Below are positions 50,881-61,318 of a DNA stretch of 64,000 nucleotides, in pieces. The notes under the pieces were generated by a model. It saw only the letters and a program-made list of their open reading frames with translations. It did not search any database and had not been told where the DNA came from. Source of the DNA: Phallus indusiatus (Eukaryota > Basidiomycota > Agaricomycetes > Phallales > Phallaceae). Numbering within the stretch: the first letter of the stretch is position 1; every line of letters begins with the position of its first letter. The position numbers were made by a program, and so were the translations under genes. The stretch is taken from assembly GCA_027605045.1 (NCBI GenBank), contig JAQFWX010000001.1, forward strand, positions 1,550,001 to 1,614,000, given 5' to 3'.

Positions 50881-51207
50881 AATGCAATTCAATGTATGAT
50901 ATCGATGGAAGGAGGGCTATTATGAAATTATGTCCTATGCAAAATACTTGCCTACTGGATGAAGCTTGATATGCCATAGAATGAGTGGGCTCCAGCAATA
51001 GCGTAATTTCTGTTCTTGCTTCCGAAATATTCGACAACACCAGTGCCACATCGGACAATTCAAAGAGGGGCCGGCGCAATTATGATAACAACTCTAAATT
51101 GACGATCGGAAGGTTGGTAAATTACAACTTTTTCCAGCGTCCTTTCACTATTTACAGCTGCAATGCTAATTATTGAACATGTGTATCATTAGTCCATTTT
51201 CTTTATT
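50881..51207. other. Convergent 3' region, permease / VMA5
   Basis: About 330 bp of AT-rich sequence between two stops. It holds two 3' untranslated regions and nothing else that I can support. Confidence 0.5.
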
Positions 51208-52956
51208 TTATGAGTCTTCATTGGTAATCCACGGAATCTCAAACAAAACAAAATCAAACATCTCCTGCTCCATGATAGCTTGCCATTCTCCAACAAGCTC
51301 TTCATCATCTTTTGATCCTGTATTAGACTCCTTAACTTTTTTATATGTTCGAGACTGTGATCCCAAGTAGGCGAAATGACTCATCAACAACTGGAGTGTT
51401 TTCTTCGCCTGTTTAGGATTCGGCTTGTTGCGAGTTGAGTATAAGCTCACTTACGCCGATAGAATGATTATACATACTTTAATCAAAACCCCAATATATT
51501 GGGCAGGCAGTCCGTATCGCAAGACTGACTCAACAAATAATCGAACGACTTTAAGATGTACAAGAATTTGGAATGCTTCCGAGAAATTCGTTCTTGCCAA
51601 CCGGAGTAGTTCCGTCTAGAGAAGTAAAACGAAATAAATGGATTGCTTGAATTTACAAGAGCGAAAGCACATACCCATAATTCACGTTCTGATACCTCCG
51701 TGTTCCGTTGTTCCTCCCGCTGCTTAACTAATTCTTCCTCCGAGAATGTAAATTCGCGCACAACAAACCTGGCATAGGACGTTACTAAGGTGTCTGTTCC
51801 AAACTAGAAAGAAATCGATACAAACTTATTTTCCCGGCACTTTTGCGCAAATTCATCATGTACCCGTTTGAATATAACCACCGAGAAAAGAACATAATCG
51901 TCATCCGCCGCTATCTGGCTGTGCACAGAAAGCACAAATATCGAAAAAAATTTCGTCAAAATAGGCACACTTGCAGATGAGAGCAATGAGTGAACGTACT
52001 TGGAGGACCTTGGAACCACCATTGATGTTAGTCGCTCATACTTCGATTTCCAATCTTTAACGGAGTTCCTTCATTCCTAGCATGTCAGCGAAAATCGCAA
52101 CAAAAAGAGATTTGACAAAATGAAGAGTTTGATAGGCAAAAACATGCTTTTTAAACAGCAAATTCAGATGACAACCTACTTTTGAACGGCGATAAACAGC
52201 GTCTCTAAGTACTCCGAGTCTTGAATGCATGATTCGCGCGAAACAACATCTGCCAGTGAGCGGACTACTAGATTTCCACTAACAGAAGTGAATGAATGGA
52301 TGTTGATTATCAGCTAGGGATTTACATACGCTTTCTTTCTCTGAATCTGTGTCAAGGTCCCTTTGGCAAGGTTGTAGCTCGTTAATTTGTTTTTCATAAC
52401 ATTATCTATCGAAGACATTTCCTGATCAAATCAACCACGATCACGATCAGCAACCATAAAGCTACGTCACCAGCACTTCGATAACGTACCTTATTCAACA
52501 CATCCACAACCTCCTCTAAACTCTTATGAATGACGTACCGCCCTTCGTTCCATCTCCAGTTTTGCAGATATTCATCAATAGTCATATCGTTAACCTGGGT
52601 ATGTTGCGGAACCTTCGTGGGATCATTGTTCAGTAAATTCCGGATAGTTTCTACAATCCTAGCGGTGGTCTGCGTGAAATATGTATCGTGCTTCGGTAGT
52701 TCCTCCGAGATGCTGACAAGATTCCCTAAAGTTCCAACCTGAATAAGTCAAAGGATGCTAAGGTGAATAGAGCAAAGAATGCGATGGAGAAGACTAAATG
52801 TAATACCTTGAAAGCAGGTACAGCCAATTGGCTCACGTCGTTTGTGTCGAAAGAACGTAACTGTTGCTGCAACTTGTACTGAAGTTCCTGGATCAGTCCC
52901 TCGGAATCTCCATCTTGAGGCGCTGATATTAGCCATGTAGCCTGATTAGACGGCAT
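51208..52956 (-). CDS. VMA5: V-type proton ATPase subunit C (V1)
   Basis: The gene starts at 52956 with MPSNQATWLISAPQDGDSE. Successive exons give YKLQQQLRSFDTNDVSQLAVPAFKV, GTLGNLVSISEELPKHDTYF, DEYLQNWRWNEGRYVIHKSL and, in the second half, [79 protein letters not shown] (given in parts here as a family trait), and a C-terminal LLMSHFAYLGSQSRTYKK. These are hallmarks of subunit C, which clamps V1 to the peripheral stalks and is released in reversible disassembly. At least seven introns are required, including one that removes an open but unrelated hydrophobic segment around 51920-51980. The stop is at 51208. It is divergent from RPC40, 141 bp between starts. Confidence 0.92.
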
Positions 52957-53097
52957 TGTTCAAGTGGTATATATCAAAAGCCGATCTTGAGCCGTATGTC
53001 GTCGTTGTCAGAGAATGGAGCGGAGCCTCCCTAGTAAAAGGTCCCGCGGGATTCGTGCCATTATGTAATCGCGGCGCTTTTCCGGTCGAAGAAAAAA

Positions 53098-54576
53098 ATG
53101 GACGATATTGACGGTCGACGGATCGTGCGTGTTTACGCTGAACACGTCTCGAATGTTCGTGTAATCGCATCTGAGAATCCCGCCAAGTTGACTGACTCAT
53201 AACTTAGGTCTCAAGTACAGACTACCCAGGGACATATCCTGGAGAAGACCATTCATGGAGCCTGGATGAGTTCAAAAAAGTCTGTCCCGATCAATTACTT
53301 TATCAAAGATACTAATATGAACGATAAAGTGATATTAGAACTTACAAGTCAAAGTTCATCGTCTTTCCAACCGTTCTTGTGAATTCGATATCGTCGGTGT
53401 AGATGCGTCAGTTGCTAACGCGTTACGAAGAATTCTACTTTCGGAGGTTGGTGATCTTTCTGCTATAACGTGGCCGTAGTCACCGAATACAATTAGGTTC
53501 CAACGATAGCAATTGAGGAAGTTTATGTTTGGAATAACACTTCTGTTATTGCAGATGAAGTCTTGTCACACCGGTTGGGCCTTGTACCACTGAATGTTGA
53601 TCCAGCACTTCTAGACACGAAAGAGGGTGCATATTATTACACCATGTGTATTGATGTATCATTTAAAGCTGATACAATTCCTAGGCGAGCTTGCAACAGA
53701 TCGAAATACTATCGTCTTTACATTGAACGTGGCTTGCAGTCGAAATCCTAGCGCAACAAAAACTGAAACAGATTCAGATAAACTATATATCAACTCTAAT
53801 GGTTGTCATGCCTACACCACTCATTTGATTATGTTAATATTGACTGTATTTTATTCTTTAGTCTACTCTTCGCATTTCACATGGGCGCCGAAAGGTGAAC
53901 AAGCAGACATATTCCAAGACAATCCCCCAGCCCCCTCCAACCAAAACATCCTCCTCGCTAAACTACGACCGGGACAAGAAGTAGACTTGGAACTGCATGC
54001 AATCAAAGGAGTGGGAAAAGAACATGCGAAATGGAGCCCTGTTGGTACGTCAACACGGTTTAAAACATAACGTTTATCATTTCATTCTCTTTGTGACACC
54101 ACATTTCAGCGACGGCTTCATATCGTCTTCATCCTTATATACGAATCATTTCCCCGGTCCCACCATCACTAATCCCCAAATTCAAATCGTGTTTCTCCCC
54201 AGGCGTAATTCAAGTTCGGAAAAACTCTCAGTCAGGAGAAGAAGAGGCTTACGTCGCTAGTTCACGCAAGGAAAGCATGTCTCGTGAGGTCTTTAGACAC
54301 GAAGAATTCAACGGCAAGGTGGAGGTAGGAAGAGTCCGGGATTGGTTCATATGTATGCTTGTCTTTTTGTGTGGCTCCTTTACCTACCTTGTCACTGATG
54401 ACGTTTGCTTTTTGGTAGTCAACATAGAATCGGAAGGCCCCTATACTCCTGAACGATTGCTTATCGAGGCTACTAGCATAATGAGAGAAAAAATAGCTGC
54501 TGTGCACAAAAGCGCGAGTGCTTTGCTCGCCCAGATGGATCTAGATGTAAATATTGATGTCGAAATGGCAGGCTGA
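53098..54576 (+). CDS. RPC40: RNA polymerase I and III shared subunit AC40 (RPAC1)
   Basis: The start at 53098 gives [20 protein letters not shown], joined to [20 protein letters not shown], then [19 protein letters not shown] and [19 protein letters not shown], all hallmark AC40/RPB3-like alpha motifs. Later blocks are [103 protein letters not shown] and [15 protein letters not shown]. The protein dimerises with AC19 and nucleates assembly of Pol I and Pol III. Splice choices were fixed by frame: for instance the acceptor CCTAG before GCGAGCTTG, rather than an earlier AG, restores [11 protein letters not shown]. It shares a 141-bp divergent region with VMA5. Confidence 0.92.
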
Positions 54577-55230
54577 CATTTTCCTTCCAAAAAGTATATG
54601 AAATTCATAACTGGATTCGAAGCCACTAGATCAAAATTACTGCAGTTAGTCTTGCATGACGGGGATGACGGGGGGAAACTTTGCATCTACATCCAAAGAA
54701 ATCGAATTTCCTCTGCGTTATAATACGTTAATTCCGAGATAACCATTGACACTTAGAGAAATTACGTCGTATCATATATGTAACCTGTACAGTACATTCG
54801 AAATTCTCTAACAGAATAGATGCACAATAGTACGCAAATAAAAAAGATATAAGAAAAGAAATACGAATAATAAAGAAAAGTTATTGCTATTACTAACATG
54901 TCAGCCGTGTATTCGACACAAAAAAGATCACTTAGTCCGAAAAATGGACGAATGAAACACGAGACAAATATGATACTACTTATATGCAAGTGAGACGGGA
55001 TGAGAAAAAATGAAAATGAAATGAAATGATACTTGGTAGCACAGAAACTACATGTAAAAGTATACACGCTACACACAACAAAAAGAGAAAGAAAGAGAAG
55101 AATCAATCATTTCGTGAATCAAAGGTGAATGATGATCATGGCGATAACAATCAATGCACATGTGAAATGTGATGATAATAAAAAAAAAAACGAAGGAACT
55201 CAAAAGGAGAGAAAATCGATCCGTGTGTTT
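54577..55230. other. Convergent 3' region, RPC40 / SRK1
   Basis: About 650 bp, AT-rich with purine runs. It contains the 3' untranslated regions of both genes. Frames in it (54762-55106 minus, 55129-55374 plus) are low-complexity hydrophobic or lysine-rich and are not supported as genes. Confidence 0.5.
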
Positions 55231-58200
55231 TCAATCTATATCCATAGCGGTTTCTTCTTTCTTCTCTTCATTAGGATTCAAAAACGGATTGGTAGCAGGT
55301 ATCGGATCGGAAAGATCAATTCCAGCCTCCAGCGCATCCTGCTCTCGATCTTGAGCTTGAACATTCGAATTTAATTTCGAAGCCGCCGTCTTATCGGCAT
55401 TGCGTACAGGATTCGCAAACGCAGACGGAGCAACAGCCTGTTGTCTCAAAGGACTAGGCTCAACAGCCCCAGCACCTCCAGCACCAACACCACCACGTCT
55501 GTTATGTCTTCGCCCAAGGAGTGTAGCACCATGCAAATCAAGATCGAAATTCGTCGGTCCTTTCTTTCTTCCACTGCCAGACGAACTTGACGCAGGAGGA
55601 TCTCTAACTCCCGCCCGACCATCATACAACACCCTCGCAAGATGCTGATTCGCTCCACCCGCACGTATCTGTTGTTGCTGCAATCCTTGTCCTTGTCCTT
55701 GCCCCTGTTGCCGCTCCCGCTCCCGAATCAATCTCCCGGCCTCAGCTTCGAAAGCTTTAGCCTTCTCGGGTCCATACTTAGCATTCATCCCCGCAATAGT
55801 AGCATCACTATCTTCCTCAAAATCTTCATCAACAGCGTTCAACCCTCCTCTGAATCCTCGTCCACCTCCAGCACCGGTGCCAGCAACGTTCCTCCGCATC
55901 GCACCTTCCTCTTCCATACGATGTACAGCATATGTAATATCGAATGCCTCTTTAAGTGTGTTGATACCAGGCGATCGACCTTCTCTGAATCCGAACCCGT
56001 GTGCGGCTTGTAATAATGGAGAATCTAAAGGTGTTTGGTACACTGCTGTTGGAATAGCCGGCGCGGGAGGTTGAAAAGCTGTAGTAGGGGGTGTAACGAG
56101 GTCGGCAGCGACAGGTTCCTGTATCCAAGGATGCGCAAGGAATTCATCGATAGTATATCTTTTCGCCGGATCGACGCATAACAAATGTGTAATCAAGTCC
56201 TTCGCTACAGAAAGAAAATCATATATAATTACGCCGCATGCCACAAAGCCAGCAAGCACAACTTACCAGAAGCACTGATGTCATCCCACCAAGGGCTCAA
56301 AAAAGTATAATACCCCCTCGCAACCTTCTCCGTCAAAACATTGATGCTCTCATCATAAAACGGCGGAAATCCACACAACAAAGTATAAAGCACACATCCA
56401 AGCGCCCACATATCAACACTCTTACTATACCTCTCATCTTTCACAATCTCGGGGGCTGTATATCCAACCGTTCCACAGGGTGTCATCGTCTCTTCGTTCC
56501 ACACAATCTTCGAGAGCCCGAAATCCGCGATCTTAACACGTCCAATTCCACCACCGCCAACACCAGGTATGAACTCCCCTTCGTCTTCTTTTTCTTCATC
56601 GTATGGACGCTTGATTGGAGTTTTGGATGGTATGATTGGTATACGATCGAAAAGCAGGTTTTCGGGTTTGATATCCCGATGGACGACACCGCATTCTTCG
56701 TGTAAGAATCGGATTCCTTCTGCTACTTGGACTATGACGTGCCGGGAGAGGCTTTCGCTGAAGTAGGTTAGCTTGACGCTAAAAAAAGTTGGATTTATAG
56801 ATTAGAAAAGGGAAACCAATAAAATAACGTGATTCTTACATTTGGTGAAACAGTTCTCCTCCTTCCATTACTTTTAGTACATGTTACATCAGTAAAGATA
56901 CACGTTTCGGATGGAAATAATAAACTCACACTCTAACACCAAAAAGTAATGTTCATCACTTTCCGAGAATGAAATAAGCCTGACAATCGAAGGATGATTG
57001 ATCTGTCGCATAATCTGAACCTCTGATAAAGGAAGCTCAATGCGAAGTTCGACCAGCTATTGGACTTAAAACCCCACCTTTGAGAATATTCGCTCTCTAC
57101 AACAAAGAAAAAGACACGAGAAGTTAGTAAACCAATGTCCATCATACAAACGATACAACAGAAAATTATGAAAAAGAGGCAAGAAAAAATGGGAGGGGGG
57201 AGAATGATGGTGGTAATTATTGGTGATGATGATGATGATGATACATAATGCCATTGCGGCCTAAACACACCTCTGTTACGCGTGGTTTCTTTTTAAACTT
57301 GTCGTTTAAATGTCTGTTCTGGGTCTATCCACACCATGACATGAAGAAAACACGAAGATAATAGCGACGATGTCGATGGTGATGTGATAACGATGTCGAT
57401 GGCATAGCGGTGAGAATGACGATGACGATAGTGACGAGAACAGGGTAAACGGTGTTGCGTGGTGTTTGGATGAAGTTATACGTGTTTCCCAGTACAAGTA
57501 CGAATACGAAGATGACGGATGGTTTAAGAGGTGGTGGAGGTGGATACCAGGTTGAATAACGCGAGATGACGATGCCGAAAGCAATGACAAGATTGAATGG
57601 ATGTTAAGCAAAAAGCAAAGAAAACCAACGCGCAACGAGGTAGGAGGAAAGGGTTGAGGGACACGTCAGTTTTTGTTGATCGATTTATCGGAGTTAAGAA
57701 GAGTAAAAGAATAGGATTTTTCGGAGGGAGGGAGGAGGGGAGGAGGAAAAGGTATATAGAAAGGAAAGAGAGAAAGGGTGATCTTACCTGAGATGAATTT
57801 AATTCAAACTTGCGGACAACTTTAACTATATAAAAAAAAGAATCGGGTCAGGATTATAAAAGTGATGATAATCACACAACAAACTTACTTGCGACTTTAT
57901 CACCAGTCTGCAAATCAACAGCCTTATAAACATTCGAAAATGCACCACTAAACAAAAGAACACAATTAACCACCAACATATTAAAAAAAAAACCAAAAAA
58001 ACAAAACAAAACTCACTCTCCCATCTTATCCAAAAGCCGAAACCTCTCCAGTCCTTTATAAACAGGCATCTTCCCCATCGCCTCTCTTTCCTCCTGCACA
58101 ATCATCTCCGCCACTTCTTTTGTAGGAGGAGTATGTACTTTAGCCCTGGCATGGTGGCGGTCCTGTACACCGGTACCAGCACCGACACCAGCAGCATTAA

Positions 58201-58649
58201 CAGCACCGACGCCAGCCGCCGCCGCAGCCGTGGGTGCGACATGACCCAGTCCGAGTCCTTGAGCTTGAGCTTGGGTTTGACCTTGGTTTGCTCGACGTTG
58301 GCCAGTGGTTCTGGCTCCAGTTTGTGGAGTTTGAGTTTGTTGTGATTGAGATACGCCGGGATTCTGAGTTTGTTGTTGTTGTTGTTGCTGTTGAGATTGT
58401 TTTGGTGCTTGACCCTGTGCTTGATGATGGTTTTTTCCATGTCGAATGAGATCTGGAGAATGTAATAAATGAAGAAGCGAATTATTAGCATTCATTTTGT
58501 CAGATACAAGATGATGGGAGAAGAGAAATGTGAGATGTGATGTATAGAACGGCACTATGCCATGCCACTCTATACATGCCATGTATTGCATATTGCGAGA
58601 CGAGGGAATATTAACTGGAAATCGAACACCTACTTTTGAAAGCGTCCAT
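55231..58649 (-). CDS. SRK1: Srk1/Rck2-type stress-activated protein kinase (CAMK group)
   Basis: The first exon is only 16 nt (58649-58634: ATG...AAAA). It joins to 58452 to give MDAFKNLIRHGKNHHQ, the usual basidiomycete start. A long Gln-rich low-complexity region follows (poly-Gln at about 58370-58394). The kinase core runs ERFRLLDKMGE, VKVVRKFELNSSQ, FKKKPRVTE (27-nt microexon, 57297-57271), RANILK, VQIMRQINHPSIVRLISFSE, HQMVKLTYFSESLSRHVIVQ, VVHRDIKPENLLF, VKIADFGLSKIVW, CGTVGYTAPEIVKDERYSK and LTEKVARGYYTFLSPWWDDIS. The C-terminal ~330 residues are disordered, with Gln/Gly/Ala tracts. In S. pombe Srk1 is a substrate of the Sty1 stress MAP kinase. Two CRE palindromes lie upstream. One intron (57787-57298) is about 490 nt, far above the others. 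Confidence 0.9.
58370..58394 (-). repeat. Poly-glutamine codon tract in SRK1
   Basis: On the minus strand this is a run of CAA/CAG codons encoding eight Gln in the N-terminal disordered region of the kinase. Triplet tracts of this kind vary in length between strains. Confidence 0.85.
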
Positions 58650-59437
58650 TACAGCTTGGGGCATCCTGTCTGATTCGGGGGTTTAAGAGTCTGTTATCGC
58701 TAAAGAAACTCGGATAGATGATGTACGTTTAAAGGGTTGAGGTGGAGTAGGTGGGGGAAAGTGGAGTGGAAAATGTTCGTGTGTCTCAGTAGGAATATAG
58801 AAGAACTAAGCAAGGTAGGCTTTTGGAGACTCTTTTAAAGTCCTGTCGAGCTCGAACGATGCCACGGAGTTGTTTTTTTATGACGATTGAATCAATATGC
58901 GCAGCGGCCCGGGCGTGTTACGATAGAGGCGGCGTGGCAAATCCAGGGTTTAAAAAACCTTTCTGGTTATTTTTTCTTTCTTTTGAATCTTGGAAAAAAA
59001 GCTTCATATCAAGAGATATTACGGACCTTTGAAATCTGAGAGCTATAAAAGCTGAATTGGGGAATCCGGTCGGCTTTTCGAATTGTGCTTTGAATGGAGA
59101 CGAGAAGCTAGTTATATTCCCAAGACAAGAGGCCTAAAGGCAAAGAGCAGTGCAGTATCAAATGGCTTGAGGCGTTATAATGCAGATCTCCTCGAGATAA
59201 AAAAAACCTAAAATTTGAAAAAAAAGTGAGATTCAAGATCGTTCCGGAAGCTCCTAAATGAACAGACTCAATGTAGAAGACGTACTTTAAATTGCGGGGA
59301 CGCTGAATGGAGAAGACCGAACGATGAAAAAGAGCAAAAAAAAGGAGCAGGGAGGTAGTCGTAGATAATCTTTTCTTTGGCTTTTGGGCTGAGTTTGTAA
59401 ACCGCACCCGGGAGAAACGCCTCCACAAGAGCTAGCA

Positions 59438-59445
59438 TGACGTCA
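59438..59445. promoter_or_regulatory. CRE palindrome TGACGTCA (proximal)
   Basis: Perfect 8-bp TGACGTCA, the site bound by ATF/CREB-type bZIP factors such as S. pombe Atf1. It lies 789 bp upstream of the SRK1 start and 96 bp from a second identical site. Function is inferred. Confidence 0.5.
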
Positions 59446-59540
59446 CTGGATGATGATGCCATTTGAACGGACTGACGCGGGTATGTGGGTGTAAGCTATC
59501 GTGTTCTATTTGCGTATATTTTTGTTAGGGTATGGAAACG

Positions 59541-59548
59541 TGACGTCA
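59541..59548. promoter_or_regulatory. CRE palindrome TGACGTCA (distal)
   Basis: Second perfect TGACGTCA, about 890 bp upstream of SRK1. Two copies of an 8-bp palindrome about 100 bp apart are unlikely by chance. The site is also 1.8 kb upstream of the right-edge gene, so the target gene is not certain. Confidence 0.5.
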
Positions 59549-61255
59549 AGCATTGCACTATTTGGGAAATGCTGGTGTGGTCCGTTTGGAGTGGGTGGTG
59601 AGAAAAAAAGTGAACTTGAAGGTATACAGTGCGAAATTCAAAGCTGTTGAAATCAAAACGCTTGGTCACGCTCACGGTAATAAGTCAATACTGCTCAAGT
59701 AGGCATTCATGCTGCGTATGTGCATGGTATTACGGGCCTTGAGGTTTGTAGCCATAGCTTAAAATTCTAGAGCAATTGCATAATAAGAGAAGCATCGAGT
59801 TTGATCGGACGCAAGGTGAAGGAGAAGAGTCACATTAGTGGTAGCTTCTATTTAACGAGTTCACACCGCGGTTTGCCAGTGCATGTGCATACTAACATGA
59901 ACATTTAGCTATGATTGACAGGTAGGTAACCGGCAGTGCCACATTGTGCTCACAATGTGCGTGATGCATTTCAATCAGTTGACGCTAGTTGCTGACGAAT
60001 AATAAATGACACCAGGACACCTGAATCCGGTTTTGGAAATTGCTTATTCACGTAGACATATATGTTAGTGTGTGGTCATGATGGGAAGTAGCGTTTCAGG
60101 CGATTCATTCGCCGTTGTTTGGAAATGGAAATCCGATCACAGCAGGCGTTGAATCCGGACTCTGGACAATTGGAATGTGTATTGTGTTGTAGCGTAGTGT
60201 AGTTTATTTTTAAGAAATAGGATTGCAACGAAATGATGGGTAATATGTTTAAAGTGACAATCAGTGCAGGGGGTTTCTAAGGCCACGTACCTCGAAAACA
60301 AGCACCTGCGACAGCAGAGCAGTTGTCCTCGAGGTTTTCACGTTTCGGGGAGGAGCAGTGCCATATGCAGTTTCGGAAATGATGATAAAGATACTCATAT
60401 TGATACATGACCCATATGTACATGGGTCGTCGCAAATGTCTTGTCGCAACTGCCAATGCCAATGCCAATCATGCATGGGCTAAGTGAGTCTTAGTCTCGA
60501 GGCCGAGGCAAGCTCCAAGTCCGATTGGTTCTTGGTGCGGGCGGTTGCTCTGGAGAGGCTTCAAAAAGTGGGAAAAGGGGACAATCAATGGTAACAAGTG
60601 GCAGCTGTAAACAAACGCTCAACGTGGACAGTGGACAGCATTTCTTGGGAAATTGTGAAATATAAAAAAACAAGGGTTGAAAGGTTAACTGGCACTCGGA
60701 ATTTGAATATATCCTCTCTCAATCGGATATAATAGACAAACAGGCTGTTGAAATAATTTCATACCTTTTTGTCCCTCGCTGTCTCCCTCGACATATTGAC
60801 AACTTGAAAGAAGACATCCCAGAGTATTAGTCACTTCCACGTGACAGACGCGCCGCCGATCTCACTCGCCAGCCCCGTCGTCGTTCCACGCATTGCCAGC
60901 GGGTGGCAATATCATCAGCGGTGTTTGGTCTCTATCGAGTCGCCGACAGCCACAGCAACGCCCAGGTCCTAACCTGCTAGTGTCATCGGTCATTGTTATT
61001 GTCCACTTGGTCCGACGACATACTACCCGAGTACTGCTAATACCGAGTATATAAATAGAAATTTTAATTAACCTCCTTGACAAGCGAACAAAAAAAGAGG
61101 TGAGTTGTGTGCACTTGCCACCGACATCATCACCACCATCATCACCATCATCTTCACTCTCCTTCTCTTCCCCTCAATCAATCCATCCGATATATACATA
61201 TTTCTTATTGTTGACACCGTCTTGACAGCGTATAAAATAAAATCACATACCACAC

Positions 61256-61312
61256 ACACCTTCTCTCTCTCACCCTCACCCTCACTCTCTTCTCACTCTT
61301 TCGCCACGCGCA
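61256..61312 (+). promoter_or_regulatory. CT-rich pyrimidine tract in the 5' leader region
   Basis: A run of CT and CCCTCA repeats ends about 7 bp before the start codon of the right-edge gene. Pyrimidine tracts near transcription starts are common in highly expressed fungal promoters. Function is inferred. Confidence 0.4.
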
Positions 61313-61318
61313 CTGTCA

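Larger units (their letters stand above)
58650..61318. other. Intergenic region of about 2.7 kb, SRK1 / right-edge gene
   Basis: Divergent region. It holds the SRK1 5' flank, with two CRE palindromes, and the CT-rich leader of the right-edge gene. A 64-codon minus-strand frame (59462-59268, starting MASSSSDVMLALVEAFLPGA) overlaps the first CRE and ends near a GTACGT donor-like site. I cannot support it as a gene. No RNA gene or repeat family was recognised. Confidence 0.5.

Noticed and set aside
57306..57635. 109-codon minus-strand frame in the long SRK1 intron
   Set aside because: Low-complexity Ser/His-rich translation, no family features, and it lies within an intron of the kinase.
59268..59462. 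Possible small gene starting MASSSSDVMLALVEAF, overlapping a CRE site
   Set aside because: Only a single possible donor follows and the next exon would end within a few codons; no homology could be named.
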